The translations under genes and the position numbers were made by a program. The notes beneath the pieces were generated by a model, which ran no database searches, had not been told where the DNA came from, and saw nothing but the letters and a program-made list of their open reading frames with translations. This document shows, piece after piece, positions 25,669 through 35,585 of a stretch of 64,000 bases of DNA (position 1 is the first letter of the stretch; the number at the start of each line of letters is the position of its first letter). The stretch spans positions 1 to 64,000 of the forward strand of contig CALBMX010000025.1 in NCBI GenBank assembly GCA_937896235.1, in the 5' to 3' direction. Source of the DNA: an uncultured bacterium. Its GTDB lineage: Bacteria > Planctomycetota > UBA1135 > GCA-002686595.

Positions 25669-27759
25669 CTAGGGGCAGATGATCAGCTCGAGACCGTTGG
25701 AAAGCGCGTATCCACCGGGTTGCGTCGCATCGAGAGCAAATGCCTGGAAGTAGACGGAGAGCCCCGCAAAAGTAGGTCCCGCAGGTATGGGGAGACTCCA
25801 TGTCGTTGTCCCTGTCAGTCCGACCACAAAGTGAATTGGGAGCAGCATCTGGAACGGGTCGATCAGGACAACCCCCCCTAAGAGTGGGAGGCTACTTGGG
25901 CCCAAGGAGATAGCGTCGAATGTTCCGAGGCCTGGCACGCTAGTCGCCACGATGTCCACCATGGTGCCCGTGCCTGCACCGCCGACTCCGATCAAGCCGA
26001 TCGTATTGGCTGGAGAAGCCCCAAGGCTATACGCGGTAAATCCGCAGGCGCTTAGGCAGCCTCCACTGAAGCCCTGCCCTTGGTTGGGCATTCCCGGAGT
26101 TTCAGCCAAAGCGCTCTGCCAAGTGAAGTCCGTCGAAGCCGCTCCCACCCCACCGAGCTGCAAGGATTCCCCAACGAGGGTCAGGGAGTCTTCGGACACG
26201 CCGATATCTGTCGAGGTCATGCCGGTAGCTGGGCCATCGTTTGCCGTAAAGCTACCTTCGTAGCTGAGGAACTCAATCACGACGCCCAGGGGATCAACAA
26301 GAGCGATGCCATCCGGCGCGCCATTTTGAAACCCCGGCAAGGAATAGGAGGTAGCGCCAACGCACCCTCCCATATCTGTCAATGTGCCGGAGAGTAGGAT
26401 GGTCGAGTATGCCAGTCCACCGCTGCCGTTATAGGCGACGAGGGTATATCCGGTCAGACTCAAACCTGCTGGACCGGCGACTTCGATAAACTCGCCGACG
26501 TCCGCGCCGCCATTGTCATAGTGCAGCTCGTTAATCCACGGGTCCCCCGAACCACCGCCGCCAGTTCCACCTGACACCGGTGTCGCATTTGCCTCTTGGC
26601 TGGCTCCCGATTCGTTCCCGGAGAAGTCCTCTGCGGTCACTGTGTAATAGAGAGTCATGCCGTTCGTGAGGCCCGAGTCGCTGAAGCTGCTGGAGGTCGC
26701 AAGGTTCCCAGTTTGGGAATAGGGGCCACCGGGAGCCGTTCCCCGGTAAACGCGGTAGCCAGCGAAATCCGGCTCCGTGTTGTCTGCCCAATCCAAGGTC
26801 ACGACCGAGTCACCACCTGTCGCCACTAAACCAGTAGGTACTGCGGGCGGGAGGGTGTCACTCACACAACCTCCGCCAAAGAGACAAGCTACCCACTCGG
26901 GATGATCGGTAAATGGGTTGCGATTACCTTGGAATCCAAATACAGCGTTGTTCCGCGCACTCTCCTTGGCATCGACCGGATCTTCCGCGTGCCATGCGAG
27001 CAGCACGCTCAAGAGCCCCATGTAGGCAACAGATTCGTTGCTGCCTGTCGCGGCCCCGTACATCAACGCGGTGTTGTCGGTCAAGATTAAGTTGGGCTCT
27101 GGCCAGCCAGTGACTCCGTGGTTGCCTCCCTCATAGCGCACATCCATATAAAACATCGCGCGTGCAATATCACCGCGCCTTCCCTTCCACACCTCGAAAC
27201 TCTGGGCGCTATTGCTGAACCAATCTGAGTTTCCCGGATACACGCCACTCCCACCACCCGCGCCATCGTTGAAGAGAGTGCTTAGCTCGGACCATGATGA
27301 GTTGCCCGACGCAAAAGGAAAGTTTGCCCGCGCCGAGTTGTAGTTCGTGTCACAGAGGAAGAGTTGGTGGCAATCCACGTAGGGATAGTTCTGACCGTTG
27401 TCGCTGGGGAAGCCAAAAGACTTCGGCCAGGAGTGCTCCCGGTTAAAGGAACCGCTGCTCTTCGCGTAGCTTTTGTTGTGATAGACGTCGAGGATGTTCG
27501 CGCTATTGGAGGGGTCCTGATCTGCCAGCTTGAGGATGTCGAGCGTATCGGTTGCGCCTCCTGAATAGCTAAAAAGCTGGTGATCATCTATCACCGCATT
27601 TAAAGTGGCTCGCAAGGTTGCAGACGAGCTGGGGTCAACGGAGTTGTAGTACCCAGAAGGCGCCTGCCCGGAAGCAGGAGTGACAAATGAGAATGCTAGA
27701 AAGACGAGTGCGCCAAGGGCCGAGTTGACACTTACACGAAGCTGATGGAGGTGCAGCAT
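25669..27759 (-). CDS. Secreted endonuclease I with fibronectin III and lamin-tail-like domains
   Basis: 696 residues. A signal peptide (about 1-31) is followed by an endonuclease I domain (about 34-300) with the catalytic motif NREHSWPKSFG, the metal/DNA segment DCHQLFLCD, and RGDIARAMFYMDVRY. A fibronectin type III domain (about 305-395, starting PPAVPTGLVA) comes next. A lamin-tail-like domain follows (about 408-560, DPWINELHYDNGG, VGEFIEVAGP). The C-terminal 130 residues are a beta-rich module ending FALDATQPGGYALSNGLELIICP, a kind I associate with secreted planctomycete proteins. It likely degrades extracellular DNA and binds a surface. A C8 run (27781-27788) lies just before the start. 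Confidence 0.92.
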   Translation of the reverse strand: MLHLHQLRVSVNSALGALVFLAFSFVTPASGQAPSGYYNSVDPSSSATLRATLNAVIDDHQLFSYSGGATDTLDILKLADQDPSNSANILDVYHNKSYAKSSGSFNREHSWPKSFGFPSDNGQNYPYVDCHQLFLCDTNYNSARANFPFASGNSSWSELSTLFNDGAGGGSGVYPGNSDWFSNSAQSFEVWKGRRGDIARAMFYMDVRYEGGNHGVTGWPEPNLILTDNTALMYGAATGSNESVAYMGLLSVLLAWHAEDPVDAKESARNNAVFGFQGNRNPFTDHPEWVACLFGGGCVSDTLPPAVPTGLVATGGDSVVTLDWADNTEPDFAGYRVYRGTAPGGPYSQTGNLATSSSFSDSGLTNGMTLYYTVTAEDFSGNESGASQEANATPVSGGTGGGGSGDPWINELHYDNGGADVGEFIEVAGPAGLSLTGYTLVAYNGSGGLAYSTILLSGTLTDMGGCVGATSYSLPGFQNGAPDGIALVDPLGVVIEFLSYEGSFTANDGPATGMTSTDIGVSEDSLTLVGESLQLGGVGAASTDFTWQSALAETPGMPNQGQGFSGGCLSACGFTAYSLGASPANTIGLIGVGGAGTGTMVDIVATSVPGLGTFDAISLGPSSLPLLGGVVLIDPFQMLLPIHFVVGLTGTTTWSLPIPAGPTFAGLSVYFQAFALDATQPGGYALSNGLELIICP

Positions 27760-27871
27760 TTGAGGAATCTGAGGAATTGAGGGGGGGGCGACGAGACAGA
27801 CTCTCGCTTCTACAGACTAACTCCAAATGGCCCATAGGGGGGCGAGATCCCACCTAGGCATTCCTCCAGGG

Positions 27872-30800
27872 CTACACGTTGCGTTCGAAGAGTCGCATAA
27901 GGCACTCCGCAACCAACTCCTTGCGGATCGGCTTTGAGATGTAATCGTCCATTCCAGCCGCGAGGCAACGTTCGCGATCGCCAGACATCGCGTTCGCGGT
28001 CATCGCGATGATCGTGAAATGGACACCGCCCGCGACTTCATGGCGCATCGTCCGAGTGGCTTCAAAGCCGTCCATCACCGGCATTTGGCAGTCCATAAAC
28101 ACAACATCGAACGACTTCTTCCGTGTTGCTTCGACACCTTCGAGCCCGTTGTTCGCCACTTGAACCGTACATCCGAGTCCCTGAAGAATCTTGCACGCAA
28201 CCATCTGATTCACGCGGTTGTCTTCAACCAACAGCACCGAGAGCCCAACCGAGGATTCCGAACTAATGAGCTTCTCACCGTTTGCGGCGGAAGGAGTCAC
28301 GCCTTGGGGGCCTCCTTCTTTCCCCAAGAATCGCTCGACTCGTTCGTCAAATGCACCTCGTCGAAGAGGTTTGCTCAAGCGCACCGTGCGGGTCATCGCT
28401 TCCAGCCGCTCTCGATCGCCCTCGACCTTGGACGAGCCCGATGCGTCAAGTTGAATGATCATGGGGGAACCCGCAGACCATCCCGCTCTGTGAATGCGTT
28501 CCGCGAGGTCCAGCTTGCCCGTGAGGATCACAAGCACAAAGGGCTGGCCTTCAAGAGCTGCGGCCTCCGCGGAATCCAGGGCCTGGTCCCCTGTGACGAG
28601 TGCAACAAGGAACCCTCTAGACTCAAGAGTGCGCCGCACGGAATCTGCAGCTTCGGCGTTAGGCTCAACAAGTAGTGCGCGCATTCCCGTATAGGCTGGA
28701 GTCGTCGCAGCCAGCTCTGCCTGTCCCAAAGCAAAAGGCACGTGGAAGTAAAACGTTGAACCTGCACCCTGCTTGCTCGTGAGTCCAATCTCCCCACCCA
28801 TCAGCTCGACGAGCTGACGACAAATGGCAAGCCCGAGCCCCGTCCCGCCAAACTTTCTTGTTGTCGATCCGTCGGCCTGACTGAACTTTTGGAAGATCTT
28901 CGCCTGTGCGCTCTCAGCGATTCCGACTCCGCTATCGGAGACGGCAAACCTTATCGTCATGGCACCCTCTGCATCGTGGAGGAGCTCAACACTGAGAATG
29001 ACCTCTCCCTCCATGGTGAATTTCGAGGCATTCCCAAGTAGGTTCACCAGGACTTGGCGTAAGCGCCCGGGGTCCCCCAAGAGGGCCTTGGGCAAGGTCG
29101 GGTCGAGGTTGGAGACCAACTCGATTCCCTTTGCGTGGAGGACGGGAGCGACGACCTCAAGCGCCTCTTCCGCCACTTTCGTGGGGTCAAAATTGATCGA
29201 CTCGATCTCCATCTTTCCCGCCTCGATTTTCGAGAAGTCCAAGATGTCGTTAATGATCGCCAAAAGCGCTTCCCCCGAAGATCGTACAGTTTCTGCGTAC
29301 TCACGCTGCTCAACGCTTAGCTCCGTTTCCAATAAGACTCCGGTCATCCCTATCACGCCGTTCATCGGCGTGCGAATCTCATGGCTCATTGTCGCTAGGA
29401 AATCACTCTTCGCTTGATTCGCCCTCTCTGCGTTTACCAAAGCGACCCCGAGCTGCTCTGTTCGTTGAACGACCTTTGACTCCAGCTGGCCATTTAACTT
29501 GGTGACTTGGTCCCTAGAGAGGCTCGCGAAATCTGCCGCTTCCCGCGCCTCCGCCATACTTCTTTGGAGGCTGTCCACGAGGTTCGAGAAGGCTGTCGCC
29601 AGGCGGTCCACCTCCGAACTGCCTTTCCCCGGGTAGAACTCGAGACACTCCTCTCCTCGAGCGAGCCGGTCCGCTTTTAGTGCCAACCCGTTGAGTGGCT
29701 TGGTAACTCTCCGAGCTATCAAGTAGCTAAAAAATCCCATCGTCAAGCAGGCGCCGAGTGAGAGCAGCACCATGCGCGCACGCAAGCTGGAAACTTCGCT
29801 ATGTAGCTCGTCCGTAGCTTGAGAGAGGACCAAAAAGTGAGGGCCATTGTTCCGATTGGAGCCAATCCAGACCGGTTCGGCGATGTACACCTGGTCATCA
29901 TCCAAGACGGCCTTGGTACCCTCTCCACTCTGCAATAGACTCCAAAGTTCTGCTTGCTCTGCCTCTAATGAAAATCGCTTCCGACCAAGCTCGCTTTCGA
30001 AACCCCATTGGTAGTTCGGATTGTCGTGGCTCAGAAAGTAGCCATGGCTATCCACAAGCCAGGTACTCCGCCCAACCCGGTGTTCGAGCTTTTGGAGGAG
30101 GGCAACACCCTCGGTATTGATTACAACGAGGCCTAGCAGCTCCTTCCCCAAGTTTTGAAACATGGATTCGAGCCCGTCTCGATACTCCTCCTTAAGTTCC
30201 CCATACTCCAGAGATCCGACCTCCAAACGTGCCTGATTCGTCTTGCCTTGGGCTACGAAGGTAAACGCGCGTTGCTCCAATCGGAGGAGCTCGCTGTTTG
30301 CGGCAGAGACCCGATCTAGGCCAGCTTTGGCCTCGGCTCCTCCCTGCAAGAGCACGAAGCCGAGGGCCTCCTCTAGACTCTTGGCATCTCGATCATATTG
30401 GTCCTTCCAAGAGAGCGCTCCCGTTTCCGCTGCCATACGCGCTGCATTCGTCAGCTTAGAGTTAAGCTCGCGAATCAAGGCTTTTTGTTCAAGCACTGCA
30501 TTGATCTCGGGTTGCTGCCCTTCGACCTCGTCGATGGAGCCATAGACCGGAGCGGCAAAACGTTGCGTCAACCAGTGGGGAACTGAGATCTCACCATTTT
30601 CTCGATTCAGGGTAATGTCGGAGACATACACGCCACCCGGCTCCTGGATGGCCCCAAGAGTCACATAGTCGCGCGTACTCTTATTTTGAAGTCCCTCTTC
30701 GGGGATGACCCGGTAACCCAGTGGATCCAACGAATCCAGGATGACGTTGCACATCTCCATTCCTGATTGGGGATCGATAAGCCTGACCTGGGAATACCCA

Positions 30801-31159
30801 TTGGCTCGGGCGATCGCGCCGAGATTCCGCTCTATCCGATCTTTGACCTCTCCAAGATCCTCCAGAAATCCAGGCTCGCCCGACTTTCCATTTGAGCTAA
30901 ATAAATGCAGGACGTCCTCTGAGCGTGTCAGATATCTCGCATCTGCTTTCGTTTCTTCCAAGCTCACCCCCAAACTCTTGACCTGACTTTGAACGGACGC
31001 AGTCATGCTCGTGGTGGCCCTATCGATGAGGGCGTCTCGGGCATCCGAATAAGCCATCCGACTGACCGCCCCTACACTCAGGACGGTCATCAGCATCGAA
31101 CCTCCCGCGAGCTTCTGTGCCATCGAGAGTTTGGAAATCCATTCCAACGCCTTACTCAC
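27872..31159 (-). CDS. Membrane-bound hybrid histidine kinase with two receiver domains
   Basis: 1095 residues. Transmembrane helices lie at about 17-36 and 463-485. Between them is a roughly 430-residue sensor domain; the [15 protein letters not shown] part is dCache-like. A HAMP domain (about 486-540) and a coiled coil follow. Then comes the kinase: [11 protein letters not shown] with phospho-His near 592, N-box [11 protein letters not shown] near 703, DSGVGI and GGTGLGLAI. The first receiver (about 825-935) lacks the phospho-Asp (VILTGKLD). The second (about 972-1090) is intact, with [17 protein letters not shown] and MTANAM. GTG start at 31159, preceded by a good Shine-Dalgarno GGGAGG. 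No cognate regulator is adjacent. Confidence 0.95.
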   Translation of the reverse strand: MSKALEWISKLSMAQKLAGGSMLMTVLSVGAVSRMAYSDARDALIDRATTSMTASVQSQVKSLGVSLEETKADARYLTRSEDVLHLFSSNGKSGEPGFLEDLGEVKDRIERNLGAIARANGYSQVRLIDPQSGMEMCNVILDSLDPLGYRVIPEEGLQNKSTRDYVTLGAIQEPGGVYVSDITLNRENGEISVPHWLTQRFAAPVYGSIDEVEGQQPEINAVLEQKALIRELNSKLTNAARMAAETGALSWKDQYDRDAKSLEEALGFVLLQGGAEAKAGLDRVSAANSELLRLEQRAFTFVAQGKTNQARLEVGSLEYGELKEEYRDGLESMFQNLGKELLGLVVINTEGVALLQKLEHRVGRSTWLVDSHGYFLSHDNPNYQWGFESELGRKRFSLEAEQAELWSLLQSGEGTKAVLDDDQVYIAEPVWIGSNRNNGPHFLVLSQATDELHSEVSSLRARMVLLSLGACLTMGFFSYLIARRVTKPLNGLALKADRLARGEECLEFYPGKGSSEVDRLATAFSNLVDSLQRSMAEAREAADFASLSRDQVTKLNGQLESKVVQRTEQLGVALVNAERANQAKSDFLATMSHEIRTPMNGVIGMTGVLLETELSVEQREYAETVRSSGEALLAIINDILDFSKIEAGKMEIESINFDPTKVAEEALEVVAPVLHAKGIELVSNLDPTLPKALLGDPGRLRQVLVNLLGNASKFTMEGEVILSVELLHDAEGAMTIRFAVSDSGVGIAESAQAKIFQKFSQADGSTTRKFGGTGLGLAICRQLVELMGGEIGLTSKQGAGSTFYFHVPFALGQAELAATTPAYTGMRALLVEPNAEAADSVRRTLESRGFLVALVTGDQALDSAEAAALEGQPFVLVILTGKLDLAERIHRAGWSAGSPMIIQLDASGSSKVEGDRERLEAMTRTVRLSKPLRRGAFDERVERFLGKEGGPQGVTPSAANGEKLISSESSVGLSVLLVEDNRVNQMVACKILQGLGCTVQVANNGLEGVEATRKKSFDVVFMDCQMPVMDGFEATRTMRHEVAGGVHFTIIAMTANAMSGDRERCLAAGMDDYISKPIRKELVAECLMRLFERNV

Positions 31160-32030
31160 AGAGCCTCCCTAGAGTTGCGTAGAGAAGGGCGTGGCTGTGC
31201 GCGACTCCCCCACCACTGCATTGAACAAGTGCAACAAAATCAGGAACGAGGGTCATCGTTGAGCATCCCCGAAAGTAGGGAAAGGACGGTAAATGCGGGG
31301 TAGGAAAGAGGCAGCTCCAGCCTTGCTGGAAGCCTATCATCGGCAACTCATTTGGCTTCCCTGAGACCTTTGGGGGGGGGGAGCCTACAGCGACACCTCC
31401 GGCCACTACCTCCAGAGAACTCTCAGCAGTACGACGCTGGGTGTACATGCCGTGCCCACCCACCTGCTTACTGGGGGCGAGTTTCCAATCCAGACGGCCC
31501 TAAGCGCCCCAGGAGTGCATTTAAGGGTCGAAACGAGAGCTCCACAACCAAGTCCCAGTCACCCGCCTTCCCTTGTTGCGTTGAGTCCCACATATGAACC
31601 AACCCAGCCAGACACTCGCTCGAATCACCCCCCTCTAGAGGGCACCACCAGCCTTTCCGATGGCTTGGGACCGTTGGGAGAATTCGGGAGTGCTGGAAAA
31701 AGACGCCTTGCCTGTCGAGCAACAGTCCTAGCGTGAAGGGGCTGCGGAGTCTGCTTCACGTTTGGAGTCACATGGAGTGAGTCCCCAAAGTCAAAGCTCC
31801 AGAATCGGAGCCGTTCTACAAGCCAGCTACCCTCCCAAACCGAGCGCACGCCAGGAGTGACGATGTCGAAACAGAGCGGGTACCGGGTGACCTTGACATC
31901 CGGTTCGATTCCCAACCGCCTCTCGAACCGAACCCTGAAAATCCCTGCGCCGACAACGCGGCGGGAAGCTCCATGGAAGCTCCCCGCCGCGCGGCCCCCT
32001 AAAGAGAGGAGGGCTGGAGTCTCTGCTCGC
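31160..32030. other. 871-bp gap with no credible gene
   Basis: Short open frames here have no recognisable content. Visible items are a hairpin from ggaagcc (31328-31334) and ggcttcc (31354-31360), directly followed by a ten-G run (31372-31381). The rest is plain sequence. It holds the promoter of the kinase gene (start 31159) and the 3' end of the aldehyde dehydrogenase gene. Decayed gene sequence is possible but not shown. Confidence 0.6.
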
Positions 32031-33578
32031 CTAGCCGCCGAATTCAGCCTTGATCAAACCGCCAAATGCTTGAACTGCGACACGCTGCAAGTACTCGGAA
32101 AGCCCGCGTAGACCGCCGAGCTCTTGGCCTCCTCCCGCACGCCCTGGCCCACCGTGGGTCATCGACGGAAGAACCATGCCCGGGAAGGTCGCCTGACCTG
32201 CGACGCGCTCGGAAACAGTCCAGATCCGACCATGCCAGGGCGCCATCGCAAGTATGCAATCACGGGCCCACTCGGGGTCGTCGCAATAGATGGCACCAAG
32301 CAAACTGCCGCCGCCCTTGTTGGCGAGGCGCGCCGCTTCGAGGGCGGAGTTCTTAGCATCGCCGTCATAGGGCAAAATCGTCGTGATGGGGCCAAAGAGC
32401 TCGCGTTCATGAAAAATGGCCTCGTCGGCATCGTTTGCGATGATGACCGTCGGCTCTAGGAACCATCCTTGCTCGCGTGCCGGCGTGGAGCCTCCGCAAA
32501 GCAAAGTCCCCTTCTCGCTAAAGGCGTCGATCCCCTCACGCAATTCGTCAAACTGAGATTGGCTCGTGACGGGCCCCATCCCCGTTGACTTGTCCGCTGG
32601 GTCGCCAACGGTAATCCGACTGAGAGCTACTTTGAACTCAGCCGCAACCTCTTCGACACGGTCCTTTGGCACAAATACACGCCGGGCGGCTGTACATTTC
32701 TGGCCAGACTTTTGAGTCATCTCACGCACTGTGTTTGCGATGAATTCACCGAACGTGTCCGAGCTCGTCTTGAGGCTCGGGGCAAAGATCACAGCGTTCA
32801 AGCTGTCTGCCTCGATGTTCACATGCACGTTGTTTTGAATCAGGTTGGGATGCCCTTTCAACTTGGCACCCGTCCACGCGGAACCGGTGAATGCGAGTTG
32901 ATCCTGAGGCCCTAAATGGTCGAGAAGGTCGCCGACCGAGCCCGCAATAAACTGAAAACTTCCCTCGGGAAGGATTCCAGAGGCCACTGCGATTTGAGCC
33001 ATTCGCCAGGCGACTGCGGCCGTCGGCGTCCCTGGTTTCTCAATCACGGGGACGCCAGCGAGGATCGCACAAGCGACCTTTTCAAACATCCCCCATCCAG
33101 GGAAGTTGAACGCGTTGATATGGAGAGCTACGCCTTCGCGAGGGACAAGAATGTGCTGGCCTAGCCATCTCTTGGTTCGACCCAACTGGATGCTCTCCCC
33201 GTCGGTCAAGAACTTCGCGTCGGGAAGCTCTTTTGCAAAGTGCGCGTAGGCGGCAAGGGTTCCCGTTGCACCATCGATATCAAACTTAGCGTCACCGCGT
33301 GTGTTTCCGCAATTCTGAATAGAGAGCGCGATGAGCTCCTCACGGTGTTCGTGAAGGGCCGCCGCAAGCTCTTTCAACAACTTGCCGCGCTCGGCAAAAG
33401 TTAGGGCACGCAAAGCGGGGCCACCAACTTCGCGAGCGTAGGTGGCCGCCGCGGCGAAATCGATACCATCCGAGTTGCACTCGGCGATCGCCTCGGCAGT
33501 CGTCGGATTAAAAAGAGAGGCTGGGGCACCTGTTCCTGTGTGCCATTTGCCGGAAACATAACTTTGCAGAGTGATCAT
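32031..33578 (-). CDS. PaaZ/BoxD-type aldehyde dehydrogenase
   Basis: 515 residues. It follows the aldehyde dehydrogenase half of PaaZ closely in motif order: LQSYVSGKWHTG opening, ALRALTFAERG, HINAFNFPGWGMFEKVA, GSVGDLLDHL, FTGSAWTG, NIEADSLN with the base Glu near 256, SGQKCTAARR with the nucleophile Cys near 295, and HGGPGRAGGGQELGGL near the end. The C-terminal MaoC hydratase domain of PaaZ is absent, which matches the size of BoxD (3,4-dehydroadipyl-CoA semialdehyde dehydrogenase). It should oxidise a CoA-linked semialdehyde with NAD(P). No other paa or box gene is in the window. Divergent from the SDR gene with 172 bp between. Confidence 0.9.
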   Translation of the reverse strand: MITLQSYVSGKWHTGTGAPASLFNPTTAEAIAECNSDGIDFAAAATYAREVGGPALRALTFAERGKLLKELAAALHEHREELIALSIQNCGNTRGDAKFDIDGATGTLAAYAHFAKELPDAKFLTDGESIQLGRTKRWLGQHILVPREGVALHINAFNFPGWGMFEKVACAILAGVPVIEKPGTPTAAVAWRMAQIAVASGILPEGSFQFIAGSVGDLLDHLGPQDQLAFTGSAWTGAKLKGHPNLIQNNVHVNIEADSLNAVIFAPSLKTSSDTFGEFIANTVREMTQKSGQKCTAARRVFVPKDRVEEVAAEFKVALSRITVGDPADKSTGMGPVTSQSQFDELREGIDAFSEKGTLLCGGSTPAREQGWFLEPTVIIANDADEAIFHERELFGPITTILPYDGDAKNSALEAARLANKGGGSLLGAIYCDDPEWARDCILAMAPWHGRIWTVSERVAGQATFPGMVLPSMTHGGPGRAGGGQELGGLRGLSEYLQRVAVQAFGGLIKAEFGG

Positions 33579-33750
33579 CGTTGGGGCGCCCTGGGGAGAG
33601 CGAGGCTAGTCTTCTTTCGAGGAATAGGGCAGGTGAATGGGCACGATCCCGCGCTCCACACCTGCCATCTGGGTCGAGCAGTCTAACCGATTCTGCAGAT
33701 GGGTTCGCCCGTCAGCTTGCACTTGCGTTGCAGCATGGCAACCTATCCCC

Positions 33751-34581
33751 ATGACAACTGAAGCACCAGCACCACTTCCCCACTCCCCATTCGCCCCCGA
33801 CCTGTTCCAGGGAAAGCGGGCCTTTGTCACTGGCGGGGGCACCGGCCTTGGCCTGCAGATCTCCCGGCGGCTGGCAGCCTTAGGTGCCCATGTTTCGATC
33901 GCCTCTCGGAACTCGGAGCACCACGCCGCCTTCTTGCAGGAGGCCGAGGCGAACGGCTGGAGCGCCTCGGCATTTGTCCTCGACGTGCGTAAGCTTGGCG
34001 ATATCGCAGCACTCGTCAAGCAACTACGCGAGGACGGGCCCATCGATCTACTGGTCAACAACGCCGCAGGTAACTTCGTCTGCCCAGCCGAACGCCTTAC
34101 GGAAGGTGCTTGGCGCGCTGTCCTCGGCATCGTCCTGGACGGCACCTTCTATTGCACTCGCGAATTCGGCAAAGGCATGATTCGAGATGGCGGAGGAGTG
34201 ATGCTCAACGTCGTCGCCACCTATGCCTGGACAGGGATGCCCGGCGTTGTCCATTCCGCTAGCGCAAAGGCCGGCGTCCTCGCCATGACACGCACCTTGG
34301 CGGTGGAGTGGGCCCGCCACAAGATTCGCGTAAATGCCATCGCTCCCGGGCCTTTCGAATCCACTGGAGCAAGCGAGAACCTATGGCCGGACGAGGGGGT
34401 CAAGGAGCGTATGGTGCGGGGCATACCCGCGGGCCGCTTTGCGACGGCAGGAGAGGTCGCCGATCACGCCGTGTGGCTGCTGTCTAGCGCCTCTGATTAC
34501 GTGACGGGCGAGTGCTTCACCATGGACGGCGGCGCAAGCCTCGGGCAAGGCATGTGGCAGCCGGGCGAGCGCGTTCGCTAG
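33751..34581 (+). CDS. SDR oxidoreductase, 2,4-dienoyl-CoA-reductase-like
   Basis: 276 residues from the ATG at 33751; an earlier in-frame codon at 33637 adds a Cys/Trp-rich lead that looks non-coding. The cofactor loop is VTGGGTGLGLQIS (about 27-39), then NNAAGNF. The usual Y-x3-K is replaced by ATYAWTG and VHSASAKAGV. That is the arrangement of 2,4-dienoyl-CoA reductases, where Tyr comes earlier. Its likely role is NADPH-dependent reduction of unsaturated CoA esters in fatty-acid breakdown. Its stop TAG at 34579-34581 is nested with the stop of the convergent amidase gene. The shared neighbourhood with the aldehyde dehydrogenase suggests CoA-ester catabolism. Confidence 0.9.
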   Translation: MTTEAPAPLPHSPFAPDLFQGKRAFVTGGGTGLGLQISRRLAALGAHVSIASRNSEHHAAFLQEAEANGWSASAFVLDVRKLGDIAALVKQLREDGPIDLLVNNAAGNFVCPAERLTEGAWRAVLGIVLDGTFYCTREFGKGMIRDGGGVMLNVVATYAWTGMPGVVHSASAKAGVLAMTRTLAVEWARHKIRVNAIAPGPFESTGASENLWPDEGVKERMVRGIPAGRFATAGEVADHAVWLLSSASDYVTGECFTMDGGASLGQGMWQPGERVR

Positions 34582-35585
34582 CGCAGCTCGCGGGCTCGCC
34601 TCAGCAGGCCCTCCCAATTGAACGCCGGACCTGGATCGATCTTCCGCTCCGTCACGTGATAGTGACCGAGCAGACCCTGATACGCCTCCCACTCCTCTTC
34701 GCTCAGAGCGTCGCTGCGGATCTCTCCGCTACCATCGCGGGGCACCTCGAGTTGGATGCCTGGCAGCTCTCGATTGAGGGCAGCGGCGAGGTGCGCGAGA
34801 GTCTCATATTGTGCGGCAGTGAAGTCGTATTGCTCGAGCTCCTGCCCTTGAAGCCGGCCTGTAATCCGGCCGTTTGTCGCGGGCTTCAAGAGCGGGTCAG
34901 ACCTGTAAAAGTGCCCGCCATCAAAACGTGCAGGCAGCGTGATGCGCGTCTCGCCGGCCTCGTCATCCTCGTACCACTCACCGAGGGGCTGATCCTCTTG
35001 GAGTGCGGTCCCTGGGGGATAGGCTCCGATTTGAGCGATTTCGACACCGACCGAGCGGCCATTCGCCTTCGCTGCATGCCAGGCCGCCTCTTTGAGGTCC
35101 AAGGTCTGATACAGCGTTCCATCGAGATCGAGCAGGAAGTGCACCGACAAGCTGCGCACGTCCTGCAACACCTTGAAACACACCCGACTGGTGCCGCAGA
35201 CGTCGTAGTGAATCACAAACTGGTCCACCACCTCTGCAAGCTCGCCAACACTCGCCGTGCCCGCCTCTAAACGTGAGGCGACATCCGCCGCAAGATCCAG
35301 CCCGACTCCACTCCGCCCGGGGCGATAACGCAGGCCGACCTCACCCACTTCCGAGAAGCGCGGCTTCTGACGATAGGCGTCATATCCCCCAGGCTCGAAC
35401 CACAAGACAACGGGCGCTCCGATATCGACGCGCCTACCCGCAATCACAATCTGCGAGCCGGTCAACAAGGGTGAAGCTGAGGCGCTCTCCAAAGTAGAAG
35501 AGATCGATCGTTTTGGAGGCACCTGGCAGGAGGTCGCCCAAAAGGGAAGTGCACATGCCAACAGCCATAGACCACCTACTTTCAC
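34578..35585 (-). CDS. Lipoprotein N-acetylmuramoyl-L-alanine amidase (Amidase_2 type)
   Basis: 335 residues from the GTG at 35585, whose last bases overlap the TGA of arsS (GTGA). It opens MKVGGLWLLACALPFWATSC, a lipoprotein signal with lipobox ATSC; the first-listed codon at 35606 would place seven polar residues in front. Zinc ligands are visible in FVIHYD, in AAWHAAKANGRSVGVEI, and in GHYHVTERKIDPGPAF, the last holding the second His, Lys and Asp of AmiD-like enzymes. It should cleave the amide between MurNAc and the peptide in peptidoglycan. Coupling to arsS is unexpected and may only reflect shared transcription. Confidence 0.88.
   Translation of the reverse strand: MKVGGLWLLACALPFWATSCQVPPKRSISSTLESASASPLLTGSQIVIAGRRVDIGAPVVLWFEPGGYDAYRQKPRFSEVGEVGLRYRPGRSGVGLDLAADVASRLEAGTASVGELAEVVDQFVIHYDVCGTSRVCFKVLQDVRSLSVHFLLDLDGTLYQTLDLKEAAWHAAKANGRSVGVEIAQIGAYPPGTALQEDQPLGEWYEDDEAGETRITLPARFDGGHFYRSDPLLKPATNGRITGRLQGQELEQYDFTAAQYETLAHLAAALNRELPGIQLEVPRDGSGEIRSDALSEEEWEAYQGLLGHYHVTERKIDPGPAFNWEGLLRRARELR

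Noticed and set aside
31352-31915. Small genes in the 871-bp gap
   Set aside because: Frames on both strands are short and without recognisable content.
31908-31930. tRNA T-loop-like ggttcgattcc
   Set aside because: Flanking bases do not form the T stem or an acceptor stem, so no tRNA is present.
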